Shown here: positions 36,885 through 46,190 of the stretch, piece after piece
How positions within the stretch are numbered: the stretch's first letter is position 1
Layout of the letters: each line of letters opens with the position of its first letter
Assembly: GCF_006442965.1 (NCBI RefSeq)
Contig: NZ_VFWX01000001.1
Location: 124,001 to 188,000 of the forward strand
Reading direction: 5' to 3'
From: Mesorhizobium sp. CU3
Lineage (GTDB): Bacteria; Pseudomonadota; Alphaproteobacteria; Rhizobiales; Rhizobiaceae
Length of the DNA: 64,000 nucleotides
Notes under the pieces: generated by a model
Databases searched by the model: none
Told to the model about the DNA's origin: nothing
The model's input: only the letters and a program-made list of their open reading frames with translations
Position numbers and translations under genes: made by a program

Positions 36885-36895
36885 GGCCGCCTCCA

Positions 36896-37534
36896 TCACG
36901 ATGCTTGCTTCAAGCCGAGCTGACCGGGATAACCCCGGGTCAACACCGGCAGATGGTGGTTGCGGCGCTGGCGCACGATATCGAGCGTATGCTCGGTGAA
37001 GGTGAGCAGCGTCGCCACGACCTGCTGGTTGCCGTAAGTGCGCTGGTAGCCGAGGGGCTTGGCCAGGAAATGCAGCTGCAGAGCCCGCAGCACCCACATC
37101 GGCTCGAACTCGATGATCACCTGGTTGACGTTGCGCTTCAGCCCCCATTCGACGAAGCCGGCGATAAGTTCGGTACCGACCGTCGAGACGCCGCGTTTGC
37201 CGTCACGAAAGCCGGGGGCCACCGCGTAGCGGGTCAGTTCCCAGACATTCGGTCCCGAGGGGGACGGCCCCTCGCAGAGGTCGAACAGCACGTCGCTCAG
37301 AAGATGCGGCCGCGTCGTCGGCAGCATGCGCTGGTAGCCGGCAAGCTCGCCATTGCGGATGACGAGGTGATGTTCGGCCTCGTCATGGTCGAACTGATCG
37401 ATCTCGAGCTGGTCCGGACGATCGAGATCGGTCCATCCCATCTCCTCGACGAAGATCCTGTAGCGCAGCCGATGAACGGCCTCCCAGAGGTCGGGACGTT
37501 CCATAAGTTCCTGAGTGGTAAGGGCAAAAAGCAT
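36896..37534 (-). CDS. LuxI-type acyl-homoserine-lactone synthase
   Basis: Makes an AHL signal from S-adenosylmethionine and an acyl donor (212 aa, cytosolic). The conserved LuxI residues are present: RLRYRIFVEEMGW (Arg, Phe, Trp), the Asp pair in EIDQFDHDEA, Arg in GYQRMLPT, and Glu-Arg in WELTRYAV. The start is ATG 37534 with AGGAG 8 bases upstream; earlier in-frame starts lack a ribosome-binding site. It sits between a luxR and a crotonase gene in one orientation. Synthases of this subgroup use acyl-CoA donors; that applies here only by analogy. Confidence 0.95.
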   Translation of the reverse strand: MLFALTTQELMERPDLWEAVHRLRYRIFVEEMGWTDLDRPDQLEIDQFDHDEAEHHLVIRNGELAGYQRMLPTTRPHLLSDVLFDLCEGPSPSGPNVWELTRYAVAPGFRDGKRGVSTVGTELIAGFVEWGLKRNVNQVIIEFEPMWVLRALQLHFLAKPLGYQRTYGNQQVVATLLTFTEHTLDIVRQRRNHHLPVLTRGYPGQLGLKQAS

Positions 37535-37587
37535 TAGCCGTCTCCTGGGCTTAGAGGAAGATACGGCCGTGATGTCCCTTAAAATAT

Positions 37588-37601
37588 TGCGCGAACGCGC
37601 A
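37588..37601. promoter_or_regulatory. candidate lux-type box before luxI
   Basis: An inverted repeat TGCGCG-AA-CGCGCA lies 54 bp upstream of the luxI start, in the 97-bp luxR-luxI gap, flanked by AT-rich AAAATAT that could hold promoter elements. Position and symmetry suit a LuxR-family operator; the sequence has not been matched to a known consensus. Confidence 0.45.
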
Positions 37602-37631
37602 GGCAAGAATTTCTAGGTCGGCACGGCCGAC

Positions 37632-38363
37632 CTAGCTAATATAGCCGCGCCTAATGGCCTCCGCGACAGCTTGCACGCGGTTGGCCGCGCCCAGTTTGCT
37701 CTTGGCGTTAAGAAGATGTTTCTCGGAAGTATGTTCCGAGATGCCTAAAATTTGAGATATCTCCCATTCGGACTTGCCGACAGCTGCCCATTGCAGGCAT
37801 TCCCGCTCGCGAGCCGTCAATTCTATGTGATCGATAAGCTTGTCGGCCTTAGTGTGCAGCTGCATGGCGCGGCCGATGGCATAGGTCGACGCTAGCGAAA
37901 CCATGCCGAATTCCGCGTCCGACAATTCGACGGATTCGCCGCCGAGCGAAACCATGACGATCTGGCCGTCGAGCGTGACCAGCGGGAATGCCAGTCCGTC
38001 GCGCAGTTTGAACTCGCGCGCGTCGCCCATCACCTCGTCGCTGTCCTTGTCGATGACGATGTGCTGGGACGCTTCTCGCCACTGGAACGGCGCCTGCAAC
38101 TGCTTCATGTGGCTGACGACCGGATCGTGGTCGACATAGTTGCGCGCCACGTAGCGCTCCAGCCAGTCGCCCGGCCAGTCGCACAGCAGCACATGTTGTT
38201 TCTGCTGGCCGCGCGGCGTGCCCGGTTGCGGCACGGTCCCAGCCATCAGCGCCGTTAGACCGAAATTGGAGGTGATACCCAGCAAGCGCTCGCACACCGC
38301 GGCCGCGGTGCCCGCTTGTTGCAATTGATCGATGTATTCCAGCGTTCTGTCGAACATGCCCAT
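37632..38363 (-). CDS. LuxR-type autoinducer-binding regulator
   Basis: A 243-aa quorum-sensing regulator. The N-terminal autoinducer domain (about residues 15-165) keeps the ligand-pocket residues in WLERYVARNYVDHDPVV (Trp, Tyr, Asp-Pro), Trp in FQWREA and Gly in LRDGLAFPL. The C-terminal GerE-type HTH is LTARERECLQWAAVGKSEWEIS to HLLNAKSKLGAANR. It is the first gene of luxR-luxI-crotonase and presumably binds the cognate AHL. A short dyad CAACAT-N7-ATGTTG (38366-38384) stands at its 5' end. Confidence 0.94.
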   Translation of the reverse strand: MGMFDRTLEYIDQLQQAGTAAAVCERLLGITSNFGLTALMAGTVPQPGTPRGQQKQHVLLCDWPGDWLERYVARNYVDHDPVVSHMKQLQAPFQWREASQHIVIDKDSDEVMGDAREFKLRDGLAFPLVTLDGQIVMVSLGGESVELSDAEFGMVSLASTYAIGRAMQLHTKADKLIDHIELTARERECLQWAAVGKSEWEISQILGISEHTSEKHLLNAKSKLGAANRVQAVAEAIRRGYIS

Positions 38364-38609
38364 CGCAACATCTACCCCATGTTGCTTGTTTTTCTCGTTA
38401 CCGATGGTAGATGACCGAACCGCCCTTCGCCATCAACCCCGGATTGCAGGCCGTTCATGCGCCGGTAAGCTTCCCCCTCCCGGCGCAAGCGAAATCACCT
38501 GCAAACTTTACAAATCATACGCTCAATTTGGCCGGATGAAATCAAAAACCGTTGTGCCGGCATCATTTTCATACGAAAAACCGTGCGGCAGGGATTGGCG
38601 GAGCCTCAA

Positions 38610-39461
38610 GTGACAATCCGGTGGATAGTTCTGACCATGCTGTCGCTCTTGGCCGGCGCACTGCCGTTTGCCGGCGCGACTCGGGCCGCCGAACCGCAGG
38701 TGCCGGTGCTGTGGGACGCCAAGGAGAGGCTGCCCAAGCCCGACCTCTCGGCGCTGCCGCGTCTCAGATTCCTCACCACAACCGATTTTCCGCCCTTCAA
38801 CTTCCTCGACGGCTCGGGGCGGCTGTCGGGTTTCCACATCGATCTGGCGCGGGCGATCTGCGCCGAGCTCGACATCGTCGAAAAGTGCCAGATCCAGGCG
38901 CTGCCGTGGAACGAGCTGGACGCCGCGCTCGATAAAGGCGAAGGCGAAGCGATCATCGCAGGCATCGCCGCGACCCCGGAGAGCCGGGAGAAATATGCCT
39001 TCTCGCGCTCCTATCTGCAGTTTCCGGCGCGCTTCATCATGCCGAAGGCGAAGGCCTTCGCCGAACCGATCCTCGACAAGTTGCGCAGCAAGCGGGTCGG
39101 CGTCGTCGCCGGCTCGGCGCATGAGAAGATGCTGCGCGACTATTTCGGCACCCTCCAGGTCGTGCCCTTCGACAAGCCCGAGGATCTCTATGCCGACCTC
39201 AAGGCCGGCAAGGTAGACGCCGCCTTCGGCGACGGCATGCGCTTCGCCTTCTGGCTGGGCGGCTCGGACGCGGCCGGCTGCTGCCGCTTCGCCGGCGGCC
39301 CCTATCTGGCGCCGGAATATCTGGGCTCGGGCATGGCGATCGCCACGCGCAAAGGCGATACGGCGCTGGCAGCGGCCTTCGACTACGCGCTGCAGGAGAT
39401 CTCGATCAAGGGCACTTTCGCCGAATTCTACCTGCGCTATTTCCCGGTGAGCTTCTTTTAG
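38610..39461 (+). CDS. periplasmic solute-binding protein, family 3
   Basis: A 283-aa amino-acid-type binding protein (SBP_bac_3). The start is GTG 38610 with GGAG 8 bases before, giving a signal peptide MTIRWIVLTMLSLLAGALPF with cleavage near TRAAEPQ. The mature part has the typical opening LRFLTTTDFPPFNFLDGSGRL, then GFHIDLARAICAEL and RVGVVAGSAHEKML. A Cys pair (AAGCCRF) is unusual. No permease or ATPase genes accompany it, so it may work with a distant transporter or as a sensor. The ligand is unknown. Its stop overlaps that of the convergent TerB-like gene. Confidence 0.88.
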   Translation: MTIRWIVLTMLSLLAGALPFAGATRAAEPQVPVLWDAKERLPKPDLSALPRLRFLTTTDFPPFNFLDGSGRLSGFHIDLARAICAELDIVEKCQIQALPWNELDAALDKGEGEAIIAGIAATPESREKYAFSRSYLQFPARFIMPKAKAFAEPILDKLRSKRVGVVAGSAHEKMLRDYFGTLQVVPFDKPEDLYADLKAGKVDAAFGDGMRFAFWLGGSDAAGCCRFAGGPYLAPEYLGSGMAIATRKGDTALAAAFDYALQEISIKGTFAEFYLRYFPVSFF

Positions 39462-39871
39462 GTCAGCGTGCGCAGGCGCGCCTTGGCCGCGCGGGCGATC
39501 GCCGCGACGGTCAGCGTGTCGAGATCGAGCTTGAGGCGGATGAGCTGCAACACCCTGACCTCCTCCATGCGCATTTCGAGATCGACGGCGGCGACTTCGA
39601 AGGCAGCGGCATAGGCCGTGTCACCCAGCCGCTCGGGCAGCGATGCGGCAATGTTTGCCAGCACCCCATCCAGCCCATCCTTGTCGTGCAGCGCCTTCTG
39701 GCAGGCCTGCGCCACCTCAACCAGCCGGTCCCGGTTGAAATCGACGAAGACCGGCCACGTGCGGACGACGTCGCCGATCCGCGCCAGCTCGACATCGGTC
39801 ATGTCGCGATCGGAGGCCGAGGTGATCACCATCAGGTGGATCAAGGCTTCATGCGGCGTCAGCAAAGGCAT
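39458..39871 (-). CDS. TerB-like protein
   Basis: A 137-aa helical cytoplasmic protein with the TerB-fold pattern: HEALIHLMVITSASDRDMTDVELARIG at the start (acidic, possible metal site) and ALHDKDGLDGVLANIAASLP in the middle, with acidic EVAAVDLEMRMEEVR. TerB domains are tied to tellurite resistance and stress signalling, but single-domain versions like this are widespread and uncharacterised. No other ter genes are nearby, so tellurite resistance is not claimed. Confidence 0.78.
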   Translation of the reverse strand: MPLLTPHEALIHLMVITSASDRDMTDVELARIGDVVRTWPVFVDFNRDRLVEVAQACQKALHDKDGLDGVLANIAASLPERLGDTAYAAAFEVAAVDLEMRMEEVRVLQLIRLKLDLDTLTVAAIARAAKARLRTLT

Positions 39872-40028
39872 TCAAAACTCCTTGGTAATGGGCCTCGAAA
39901 GTAGGAAGGCCATTGTGGCATCGCAAGGAAAACCGCCGCAAATCGTTGACGCTCCGGTCTCGCGCGCCTAGAGACCGGTCGACAAATCCTTATCCGCCGC
40001 AAAGACGGCACATGACTGGAACTTCGAC

Positions 40029-41678
40029 ATGACGGGATCAAACATCATCGATCTCAATCCCGAGATGCTTGCGGCGGCGGCCGAGAGCAAGGCGTGGCCG
40101 TTCGAGGAAGCCAAAAAGATCGTCGCGCGCTACAAGGGCAAGGATTTCCCTGAAACCGTGCTGTTCGAGACCGGCTACGGCCCGTCCGGCCTGCCGCATA
40201 TCGGCACGTTCGGCGAGGTGGCGCGCACGACGATGGTGCGCCACGCCTTCCGCGTGCTGACGCAGGACAAGGTCAAGACCAAGCTTCTGTGCTTCTCCGA
40301 CGACATGGACGGCATGCGCAAGATCCCGGAAAACGTGCCGGACCGCGCCGCGCTGGAGCCCTATCTGCATATGCCGCTGACCGCGGTGCCCAATCCGTTC
40401 GGCGGCGACTATGCGAGCTTCGCCGACCACAACAACGCGATGCTGTGCCGCTTCCTCGACACGTTCGGCTTCGACTACGAGTTCGCCAGCGCGACCCAAT
40501 ACTACAAGTCCGGCCGCTTCGACGAAGTGCTGTTGCGCGCCGCCGAGCGCTATGACCAGATCATGGCGGTGATGCTGCCGACGCTCGGGCCGGAGCGTCA
40601 GGCGACCTACAGCCCGTTCCTGCCGATCTCCCCGAAAAGCGGCCGCGTGCTCTATGTGCCGATGAAAAAGGTCGACGCCAAGGCCGGCACCATCACCTTC
40701 GACGACGAAGGCACCGAGACGACGCTGCCAGTCACCGGCGGGCATGTGAAGCTGCAGTGGAAGCCGGATTTCGGCATGCGCTGGGCAGCACTCGGCGTCG
40801 ATTTCGAGATGTTCGGCAAGGACCACCAGACCAATGCCGGGATCTACGACCGGATCTGCAACATCCTCGGCGGCCGCGCGCCGGAGCATTTCGTCTATGA
40901 GCTGTTCCTCGACGAGGAGGGCCAGAAGATCTCGAAGTCGAAAGGCAATGGTTTGACCATCGACGAATGGCTGACCTATGCGCCGACCGAGAGCCTCGGC
41001 CTCTATATGTACCAGCGGCCGCGGCAGGCGAAGAAACTCTATTTCGACGTCATCCCGAAGGCGGTGGACGAATATTACGCCTTCCTCGGCGCCTACCCGC
41101 GGCAGGACTGGAAGGAGCGGCTCGGCAATCCGGTCTGGCACATGCATGACGGCAATCCATCGGCAATCGACCTGCCGGTGCCTTTCGCGCTGCTGCTCAA
41201 TCTGGTCAGCGCCTCCAACGCGCATGACAAGTCGGTGCTGTGGGGTTTCATCTCGCGCCATGCGCCGGGCGTGACGCCGAAGACGCATCCGGAGCTCGAC
41301 CGGCTGACCGGCTACGCCATCCGCTATTTCGACGACTTCGTGAAGCCGACCAAGGTTTTCCGCGCCGCCGACGAGGTCGAGCGCGAGGCGTTGGCCAAGC
41401 TTTCGGACGCGCTCGGCGCATTGCCGCAGGGCGCCGACGGCGAAGCGATCCAGAACGCGGCGCTCAACGTCGCGCGCCGTATCGAGCGCTACCAGGACCA
41501 TTCCAAGCAGAGCCCGGAAGGCGGGCCCGGCGTGTCGGTCGCCTTCTTCCAGATGATCTACCAGGTGCTGATCGGCCAGGAGCGCGGACCGCGCTTCGGC
41601 TCCTTCGCGGCGCTCTACGGCATCGCCGAGACGCGCGCGCTCATTGAGCGGGCGCTGGCTGGTCAGCTGGCGGCGTAA
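40029..41678 (+). CDS. lysS: lysyl-tRNA synthetase, class I
   Basis: Charges tRNA-Lys (549 aa). This is the class I enzyme, otherwise typical of archaea, instead of the class II enzyme of most bacteria. The class I signatures are seen: a HIGH-type motif in [15 protein letters not shown] and KISKSKGNG for KMSKS. ATG 40029 lies after a GGAACTTCG segment. Many alphaproteobacteria use this form, so it is vertical for the group rather than recent. The 3' end overlaps the convergent SNase-like gene by 38 bases. Confidence 0.97.
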   Translation: MTGSNIIDLNPEMLAAAAESKAWPFEEAKKIVARYKGKDFPETVLFETGYGPSGLPHIGTFGEVARTTMVRHAFRVLTQDKVKTKLLCFSDDMDGMRKIPENVPDRAALEPYLHMPLTAVPNPFGGDYASFADHNNAMLCRFLDTFGFDYEFASATQYYKSGRFDEVLLRAAERYDQIMAVMLPTLGPERQATYSPFLPISPKSGRVLYVPMKKVDAKAGTITFDDEGTETTLPVTGGHVKLQWKPDFGMRWAALGVDFEMFGKDHQTNAGIYDRICNILGGRAPEHFVYELFLDEEGQKISKSKGNGLTIDEWLTYAPTESLGLYMYQRPRQAKKLYFDVIPKAVDEYYAFLGAYPRQDWKERLGNPVWHMHDGNPSAIDLPVPFALLLNLVSASNAHDKSVLWGFISRHAPGVTPKTHPELDRLTGYAIRYFDDFVKPTKVFRAADEVEREALAKLSDALGALPQGADGEAIQNAALNVARRIERYQDHSKQSPEGGPGVSVAFFQMIYQVLIGQERGPRFGSFAALYGIAETRALIERALAGQLAA

Positions 41679-42522
41679 CGGCGCCGTCGTCAGCCGGCAG
41701 GATGGAGTCCGGCGCGACCGGCGCCGGTTGCGGTGCTGCCGGCAGCGCCGACAGGCCGCCAAGGTTGGGCGCCGATCCGAAAATGCCCTTCTTTGCCGTG
41801 CGGGCCTTGTTCTCGGCCTCGACATAGGGACCGCCCTCGGCGGCGCGCGCCCAGCCGTTTTCGACCAGCCACTGGCCGACGTCCAGATTGCCGACATGGC
41901 ACTCGGCGGAAATGGTGTCGCGCCCGCCTTCCGGCGGCAGCTTGCAGGCGACGGCACGGCCGCGCAGGAAAGCGCGGAACGCCGTCCTGGCGCGCGCGCC
42001 GCAGGCCCAGTCCTTGCCTTCGTCGCCGCAGGTTTCGTCCGCCTTGACGACATCGATACCGGTGATGGCGACCGCGTAGCCCTTCGCCTCGATCAGACCG
42101 GCGGCGGTGGCGACGGGCTGGAACAGCTTGGTGCCGTTCCAGTCGCCCGGCATCCTGGTCTTGGGCGGCTTGGGCGGGCCGGCCAGCGCCAGATCGCTGA
42201 GCGGCGCGCGCGGCTCGACGCGCTGCAGTTCATCCTCCGGGAGGTCCGGCGGGGCCACCATTTCGGGGTCGATCGCACGGGAATGCACAGCCGGCTTCTG
42301 CGGCTGCGGCTCCGATATGGCCGAGGTGGCCGACTCATGCGGCGGGGTGTCGGCTCCGGAAACGGGAGCCGTATCGCCACCGGCGAGCGTGTCGGCAACC
42401 GGATCGATCTGATCGACCGTGACGACGCTCTCGTGACCTTTCAGCGTGCGCCCCCCGGCCACCACAAGTGCGGCCATAACCGGGACCGCCAGCACCGCCA
42501 GGGTGAGTTGAAGAAAGCGCAC
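41641..42522 (-). CDS. SNase-like (thermonuclease family) membrane-anchored protein
   Basis: A 293-aa protein with an N-terminal TM/signal anchor ([21 protein letters not shown]), a low-complexity Pro/Ala-rich linker (about 30-130), an SNase-like OB-fold domain (about 135-245, with [26 protein letters not shown], and [14 protein letters not shown]) and a Pro-rich tail. The catalytic Arg/Glu set of active thermonucleases is not clearly conserved, so nuclease activity is doubtful. It starts 10 bp behind the S24-type regulator gene, probably one operon. Its last 38 bases overlap lysS on the other strand. Confidence 0.78.
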   Translation of the reverse strand: MRFLQLTLAVLAVPVMAALVVAGGRTLKGHESVVTVDQIDPVADTLAGGDTAPVSGADTPPHESATSAISEPQPQKPAVHSRAIDPEMVAPPDLPEDELQRVEPRAPLSDLALAGPPKPPKTRMPGDWNGTKLFQPVATAAGLIEAKGYAVAITGIDVVKADETCGDEGKDWACGARARTAFRAFLRGRAVACKLPPEGGRDTISAECHVGNLDVGQWLVENGWARAAEGGPYVEAENKARTAKKGIFGSAPNLGGLSALPAAPQPAPVAPDSILPADDGAVTPPADQPAPAQ

Positions 42523-42532
42523 CGGTCCGGAC

Positions 42533-43171
42533 CTACTGGCTTGCCCAGACGATGCGCGCCACCCATTCGATCTCGCGCGCCGGGATATCTCGATCCGGAT
42601 GGGCGGGATTGAGCGACACCAGAACGATCGATTTCACCGTCTGGCGGTCGAGCACCTTGGCCATCACCTCGCCGGCCGTCGTCTTGACGACGACACGGTC
42701 GCCTTTCCTGGTTGGCGCTCCGGGCTCGACGATCAGCACGTCGCCGTTGCGGTAGAGCGGCAGCATGGAATCGCCCTGCACCTGCAGCGCATAGGACGTC
42801 TCGGTCGCCCGCGCGGGAAGCTCGACAAGGTCCCAGCCCTGCCCTGCCGGGTAACCGGCATCGTCGAAGAAGCCGCCGGCGCCGGCCTGGGCGAAACCGA
42901 GCAGGGGCACGGCGCTGCGCTGTTGGGCCAACAGGGAGCCGCGTCCCTCGACCAGCCCGGTGAACTCCTCCAGCGAGGCGCCGGTAGCCTCGATGATCTT
43001 GGCCAGCGATTCGGTGGACGGCCAGCGCGGCCGGCCATCGGAGGACAGACGCTTCGATTTGTTGAAGGCGGTCGAGTCAAGCCCGGCGCGCCTTGCGAGG
43101 CCCGAGGCCGACAGCGAATAGCGTTCGGCGAGAGCATCGATGGCGGCCCATACGCGGTCGTGTGAGAGCAA
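42533..43171 (-). CDS. HTH regulator with S24 (LexA-type) peptidase domain
   Basis: A 212-aa repressor-like protein. The N-terminal HTH is residues 1-65 (YSLSASGLARRAGLDSTAFNKSKR). The C-terminal S24 domain has a possible Ala-Gly self-cleavage site in FAQAGAGGFFDD, the catalytic Ser in QGDSMLPLYRNGD and the Lys in VVVKTTAGEVMAK. Such proteins resemble phage CI repressors but are chromosomal in Rhizobiales. Self-cleavage in response to stress is possible but not shown. It heads a two-gene operon with the SNase-like protein. Confidence 0.88.
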   Translation of the reverse strand: MLSHDRVWAAIDALAERYSLSASGLARRAGLDSTAFNKSKRLSSDGRPRWPSTESLAKIIEATGASLEEFTGLVEGRGSLLAQQRSAVPLLGFAQAGAGGFFDDAGYPAGQGWDLVELPARATETSYALQVQGDSMLPLYRNGDVLIVEPGAPTRKGDRVVVKTTAGEVMAKVLDRQTVKSIVLVSLNPAHPDRDIPAREIEWVARIVWASQ

Positions 43172-43296
43172 TGCCGCGCTCCTTCGAAACAGGAAAAAAT
43201 GCCTCTGCCTGTCTAGCGCGCGACCGTCCCATTGTCCACCGGCGTCCGGCGGCTCATGACGCAGCCGTTCGTAAAATTAGCGCCCCGGCGTGGGGC

Positions 43297-43599
43297 CTAT
43301 CCGATCCCGGCCAGCGCCCTGGGCAGGCCCTTCTTCAGTTCCTCGGCATTCATGACCGGCACGAAATCCACGGCGGCATTGAAGGCGAGGAAGAAGCGCT
43401 CGCCATAATAGGGCATGTCGGAACTGTCCTTGACGTCGACGAACAGATAGGCTGTGCGCTGCCCCTTCTCGGCGGTGAAATAGGCCGCCTCCGGTTTCAG
43501 CTCGGACAGGCTGTGTTCGATGAACTTGCCCATGCTGCCGTCCTTGAGCGCCTTGTTGCCTTCCACGGTTGGAACGGTGATTTTCAGCATCATGCGCAT
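43297..43599 (-). CDS. small hypothetical protein under a palindromic operator
   Basis: A 100-aa cytoplasmic protein, MRMMLKITVPTVEGNKALKD at the start and YLFVDVKDSSDMPYYGERFF in the middle. The pattern suggests a ferredoxin-like alpha/beta barrel half as in dimeric monooxygenase-type or stress proteins; the family is not firmly recognised. ATG 43599 is preceded by GGAGGG at about 11 bases. A perfect palindrome lies 27 bp upstream, so expression is likely regulated. Confidence 0.75.
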   Translation of the reverse strand: MRMMLKITVPTVEGNKALKDGSMGKFIEHSLSELKPEAAYFTAEKGQRTAYLFVDVKDSSDMPYYGERFFLAFNAAVDFVPVMNAEELKKGLPRALAGIG

Positions 43600-43625
43600 G
43601 ATAGTCGCTCCCTCCAGCTCTTTTG

Positions 43626-43639
43626 TTAGCAATTGCTAA
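43626..43639. promoter_or_regulatory. perfect palindrome, candidate operator
   Basis: TTAGCAATTGCTAA, a perfect 14-bp palindrome in an AT-rich patch 27 bp upstream of the small gene at 43599. The sequence looks like sites bound by MarR-family repressors. No marR gene is in the window. Confidence 0.55.
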
Positions 43640-43871
43640 TTTAACATCCGCACCCATCGCAATGAAGCCGACGCCGCCATGCTCTCGAAAGCGTGATCAA
43701 GCCAGCATCCGGATTGACCTTGGCGGCGGATTGATCTTATCGTCCGCGCGCGGTGCAGGCCGCATCCGGGTCCGCGGGAAGGGTTGAACCCACTTGCATC
43801 GATGAGCTGACAGCCAAACCTTTGTGCAGCCGGATTTGCGGACCTTCGGCGAAGAACGCACGGAGGTTTTC

Positions 43872-45521
43872 ATGAGACAACTCCCCAATCGTCCCGATCT
43901 CGAGCTTCTGAAGAAGCAGGCCAAGGAACTGCTCGCCGCCTACAGGCGCGGCGCGCCGGATGCGCTCGCGCGCTTTCGCGAAGGGCTGCCATCGGCGGCG
44001 GGCAAAGACGACAAGGCGATCGCGGCGCTCGGCCTGCGCCTGCATGACGCGCAATCCTGCCTGGCGCGCGAGTACGGATTTCCGTCCTGGCGCGATCTGA
44101 GCAGTTTCGTTGCCGCGCGGCGTGCCTACGGCGCCGACCGCGCCTCCGCGATGCGCAACTGGGCCGGGCTCGTCTATGCCGGAGACATTAGCGGCAGCAC
44201 CAACCGGGCGAGCCCGGATGCCGCCGCGCGCATGATCGAAGAACATCCCGAGCTGATCCAGGGCGACGCGTATCTGGCCTGCGCGGTCGGCGACTCGGCA
44301 ATGTTGCGGGAGGCGACCAGCCGCGATGCCGGCTGGGTCAACCGCCCTGGCGGGCCGCTCAACCTGCCGCCGCTGGTCGCGGTGACCCATTCGAGCCTGG
44401 TGCGGCTGCCGCGCTTTAGCGGCGCGCTTCACGCCTCGGCAAAATTGCTGCTGGACGCTGGCGCCGATCCCAACCAGGCGGCCGGCAGCCGCTGGCCGCC
44501 GGCATCGCTGGAAAAACCTTCGGACGAATACCCACTCTCGGCGCTCTATGGAGCGGCCGGCCAGAACCATGATCCGGTGATGACGAAACTGCTGCTCGAC
44601 GCTGGCGCTGATCCGAATGACGGCGAGTCGCTCTACCATTCGCTCGAGAACCCGGCCTGCACACGGCTGCTGCTCGCAGCCGGCGCTCGTGTCACCGGGT
44701 CCAACGCACTCTACCGGGTTCTCGATCTCGACAGCGCGGAGGCATTGAAGCTGCTGCTTGCGGCGCCTGACGCCGATCCCAACGAACCGGCCGGCAGCCA
44801 GCCGACCGCCGATTGGGGCAGGCCGCTGCTGTGGGCGATCCGCCGGCGGCGCTCGCCGGCGCATATCGAAGCGCTGCTAGCGGCCGGCGCCGACCCTTCG
44901 GCGCGGACGCCCGAGGGCCTGAGCGCCTATCAGGTCGCGCTGCGCTTCGGCCTGCCGGATGTCGCCGTGCTGCTGCGCCAGGTCGGAGACGACGACCCGC
45001 TTCCCGACGAGGAACAATTCGTCGCCGCCTGCGCGGCCGCCGAAAGGGCGACGGCGCAAGCGATCAAGACCCGCCGGCCCGACCTGCCGGCCTCGCTGTC
45101 GGAGCAGCAGTTGCGGTTGCTGCCGGAGCTTGCAGCGGAGGGCTGCGGCGACGCAGTGAAGGTGATGGTCGCAATGGGTTGGCCGATCGCCGTTCGCGGC
45201 GGCGACTGGGATGCCTCGGCGCTAAACCACGCCGTGTTTCGCGGCGATGTCGACCTCACCAGCTTCCTGCTGAAGCACGGCGCCGACTGGCGCGAGCGGC
45301 ACGGCTTCGGCGGCGATGTGCGCGGAACGCTGGGCTGGGCATCGGTCAATGAGCCCGAACCGGAGGGCGATTGGTTGGGTTGCGCCGAGGCGCTTGTAGC
45401 GTATGGGATGCCGACCGGACGGCCGGCCCCCCAAGGCAGGCGGGCCGCCGTCGCCTTCGATGATGGGCTGCAGATCTTTTCCGACGAGGTGACCGATTTT
45501 CTGCTTGGCGTATCAGCCTGA
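43872..45521 (+). CDS. ankyrin-repeat protein
   Basis: A 549-aa cytoplasmic protein. An N-terminal helical region (LELLKKQAKELLAAYRRGAP, AREYGFPSWRDLSSFV) resembles the lead segment of other bacterial ankyrin proteins. Ankyrin repeats follow from about residue 130 to the end, recognisable as ASAKLLLDAGADPNQAAG, TKLLLDAGADPNDGES, EALLAAGADPSARTPEG and TSFLLKHGADWRERHG. They mediate protein binding; the partner is unknown. GGAGG stands 6 bases before the ATG at 43872. Confidence 0.9.
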   Translation: MRQLPNRPDLELLKKQAKELLAAYRRGAPDALARFREGLPSAAGKDDKAIAALGLRLHDAQSCLAREYGFPSWRDLSSFVAARRAYGADRASAMRNWAGLVYAGDISGSTNRASPDAAARMIEEHPELIQGDAYLACAVGDSAMLREATSRDAGWVNRPGGPLNLPPLVAVTHSSLVRLPRFSGALHASAKLLLDAGADPNQAAGSRWPPASLEKPSDEYPLSALYGAAGQNHDPVMTKLLLDAGADPNDGESLYHSLENPACTRLLLAAGARVTGSNALYRVLDLDSAEALKLLLAAPDADPNEPAGSQPTADWGRPLLWAIRRRRSPAHIEALLAAGADPSARTPEGLSAYQVALRFGLPDVAVLLRQVGDDDPLPDEEQFVAACAAAERATAQAIKTRRPDLPASLSEQQLRLLPELAAEGCGDAVKVMVAMGWPIAVRGGDWDASALNHAVFRGDVDLTSFLLKHGADWRERHGFGGDVRGTLGWASVNEPEPEGDWLGCAEALVAYGMPTGRPAPQGRRAAVAFDDGLQIFSDEVTDFLLGVSA

Positions 45522-45637
45522 CGCAGCCGTACCGGATGCGCGTGATCGAGCCGTCCTGGCTTCGGCGACGCAGTCGATCTGGACAAAACCTTCCGCGCCG
45601 AGCATTGAAGCAGCCTGCCAGTGAATCGGCTTGATTG

Positions 45638-46180
45638 TCAGGCCGCCTTGGCCAGTTCGCGCAGGTTGCGGTGCGAGAGCATGAACGCCCGTTCGGCCTC
45701 TGTCGGCGGGCGCGGCGTGGCGGAGTGGCCAAGCGCCGCGACGACCTCGTCGATGTCGAGGAAGCGGCGGTTGCCGCGGTCATAGACGCCGCCGGTGGTC
45801 ATGATCAGCGCCGCCGTCTCGCCATTGTCGAGGACGAAGCGATGCCTGCCGATGACGGAAGTGCCTTCCCAGGTCTCGATCGACGACGCCACCTCGAAGC
45901 GCCGCCACAGCCTGATCTCGCGCACATAGGCGACTTGCAGCCCGCCGATCATCGGTGCCCAACCCTTTTTGCGCGCCAATGCGATGAGGCCGATGCGCAG
46001 GAAGATGTCGATGCGGCCGAGATCGGCCAGCATCATGTAGCGCGCATTGTTGAGATGCAGGTTGAAATCGATGTCGATCGGCAGGCAGCGGAAGGCCAGC
46101 CGGCTCTCGTCGCCGACAAGATAAGGGCCACGGCTCGACGCCGTGGCCATCGTGCGCGCCATGCGCCCCCAGACATACAT
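45638..46180 (-). CDS. thioesterase, hotdog fold
   Basis: A 180-aa acyl-CoA thioesterase-like protein with the 4HBT pattern [21 protein letters not shown], the segment found in eukaryotic THEM6-like and bacterial long-chain thioesterases. It begins 10 bp behind the FadJ-like gene and is the last gene of the beta-oxidation operon, where it could release CoA from stalled intermediates. Substrate range is not visible. Confidence 0.85.
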   Translation of the reverse strand: MYVWGRMARTMATASSRGPYLVGDESRLAFRCLPIDIDFNLHLNNARYMMLADLGRIDIFLRIGLIALARKKGWAPMIGGLQVAYVREIRLWRRFEVASSIETWEGTSVIGRHRFVLDNGETAALIMTTGGVYDRGNRRFLDIDEVVAALGHSATPRPPTEAERAFMLSHRNLRELAKAA

Positions 46181-46190
46181 ATCCGGTTCT

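Noticed and set aside
40038..42053. Minus-strand frame of 671 codons antisense to lysS
   Set aside because: Shadow of the class I lysyl-tRNA synthetase; no family features and no ribosome-binding site.
42533..43171. S24-domain regulator as a prophage CI repressor
   Set aside because: No phage genes nearby, and it forms a compact operon with an SNase-like housekeeping-type gene; a chromosomal stress regulator is more likely.
44440..45300. Repeated GADPN-type segments as DNA repeats
   Set aside because: They are protein-level ankyrin repeats; the DNA units differ too much to be a repeat element.
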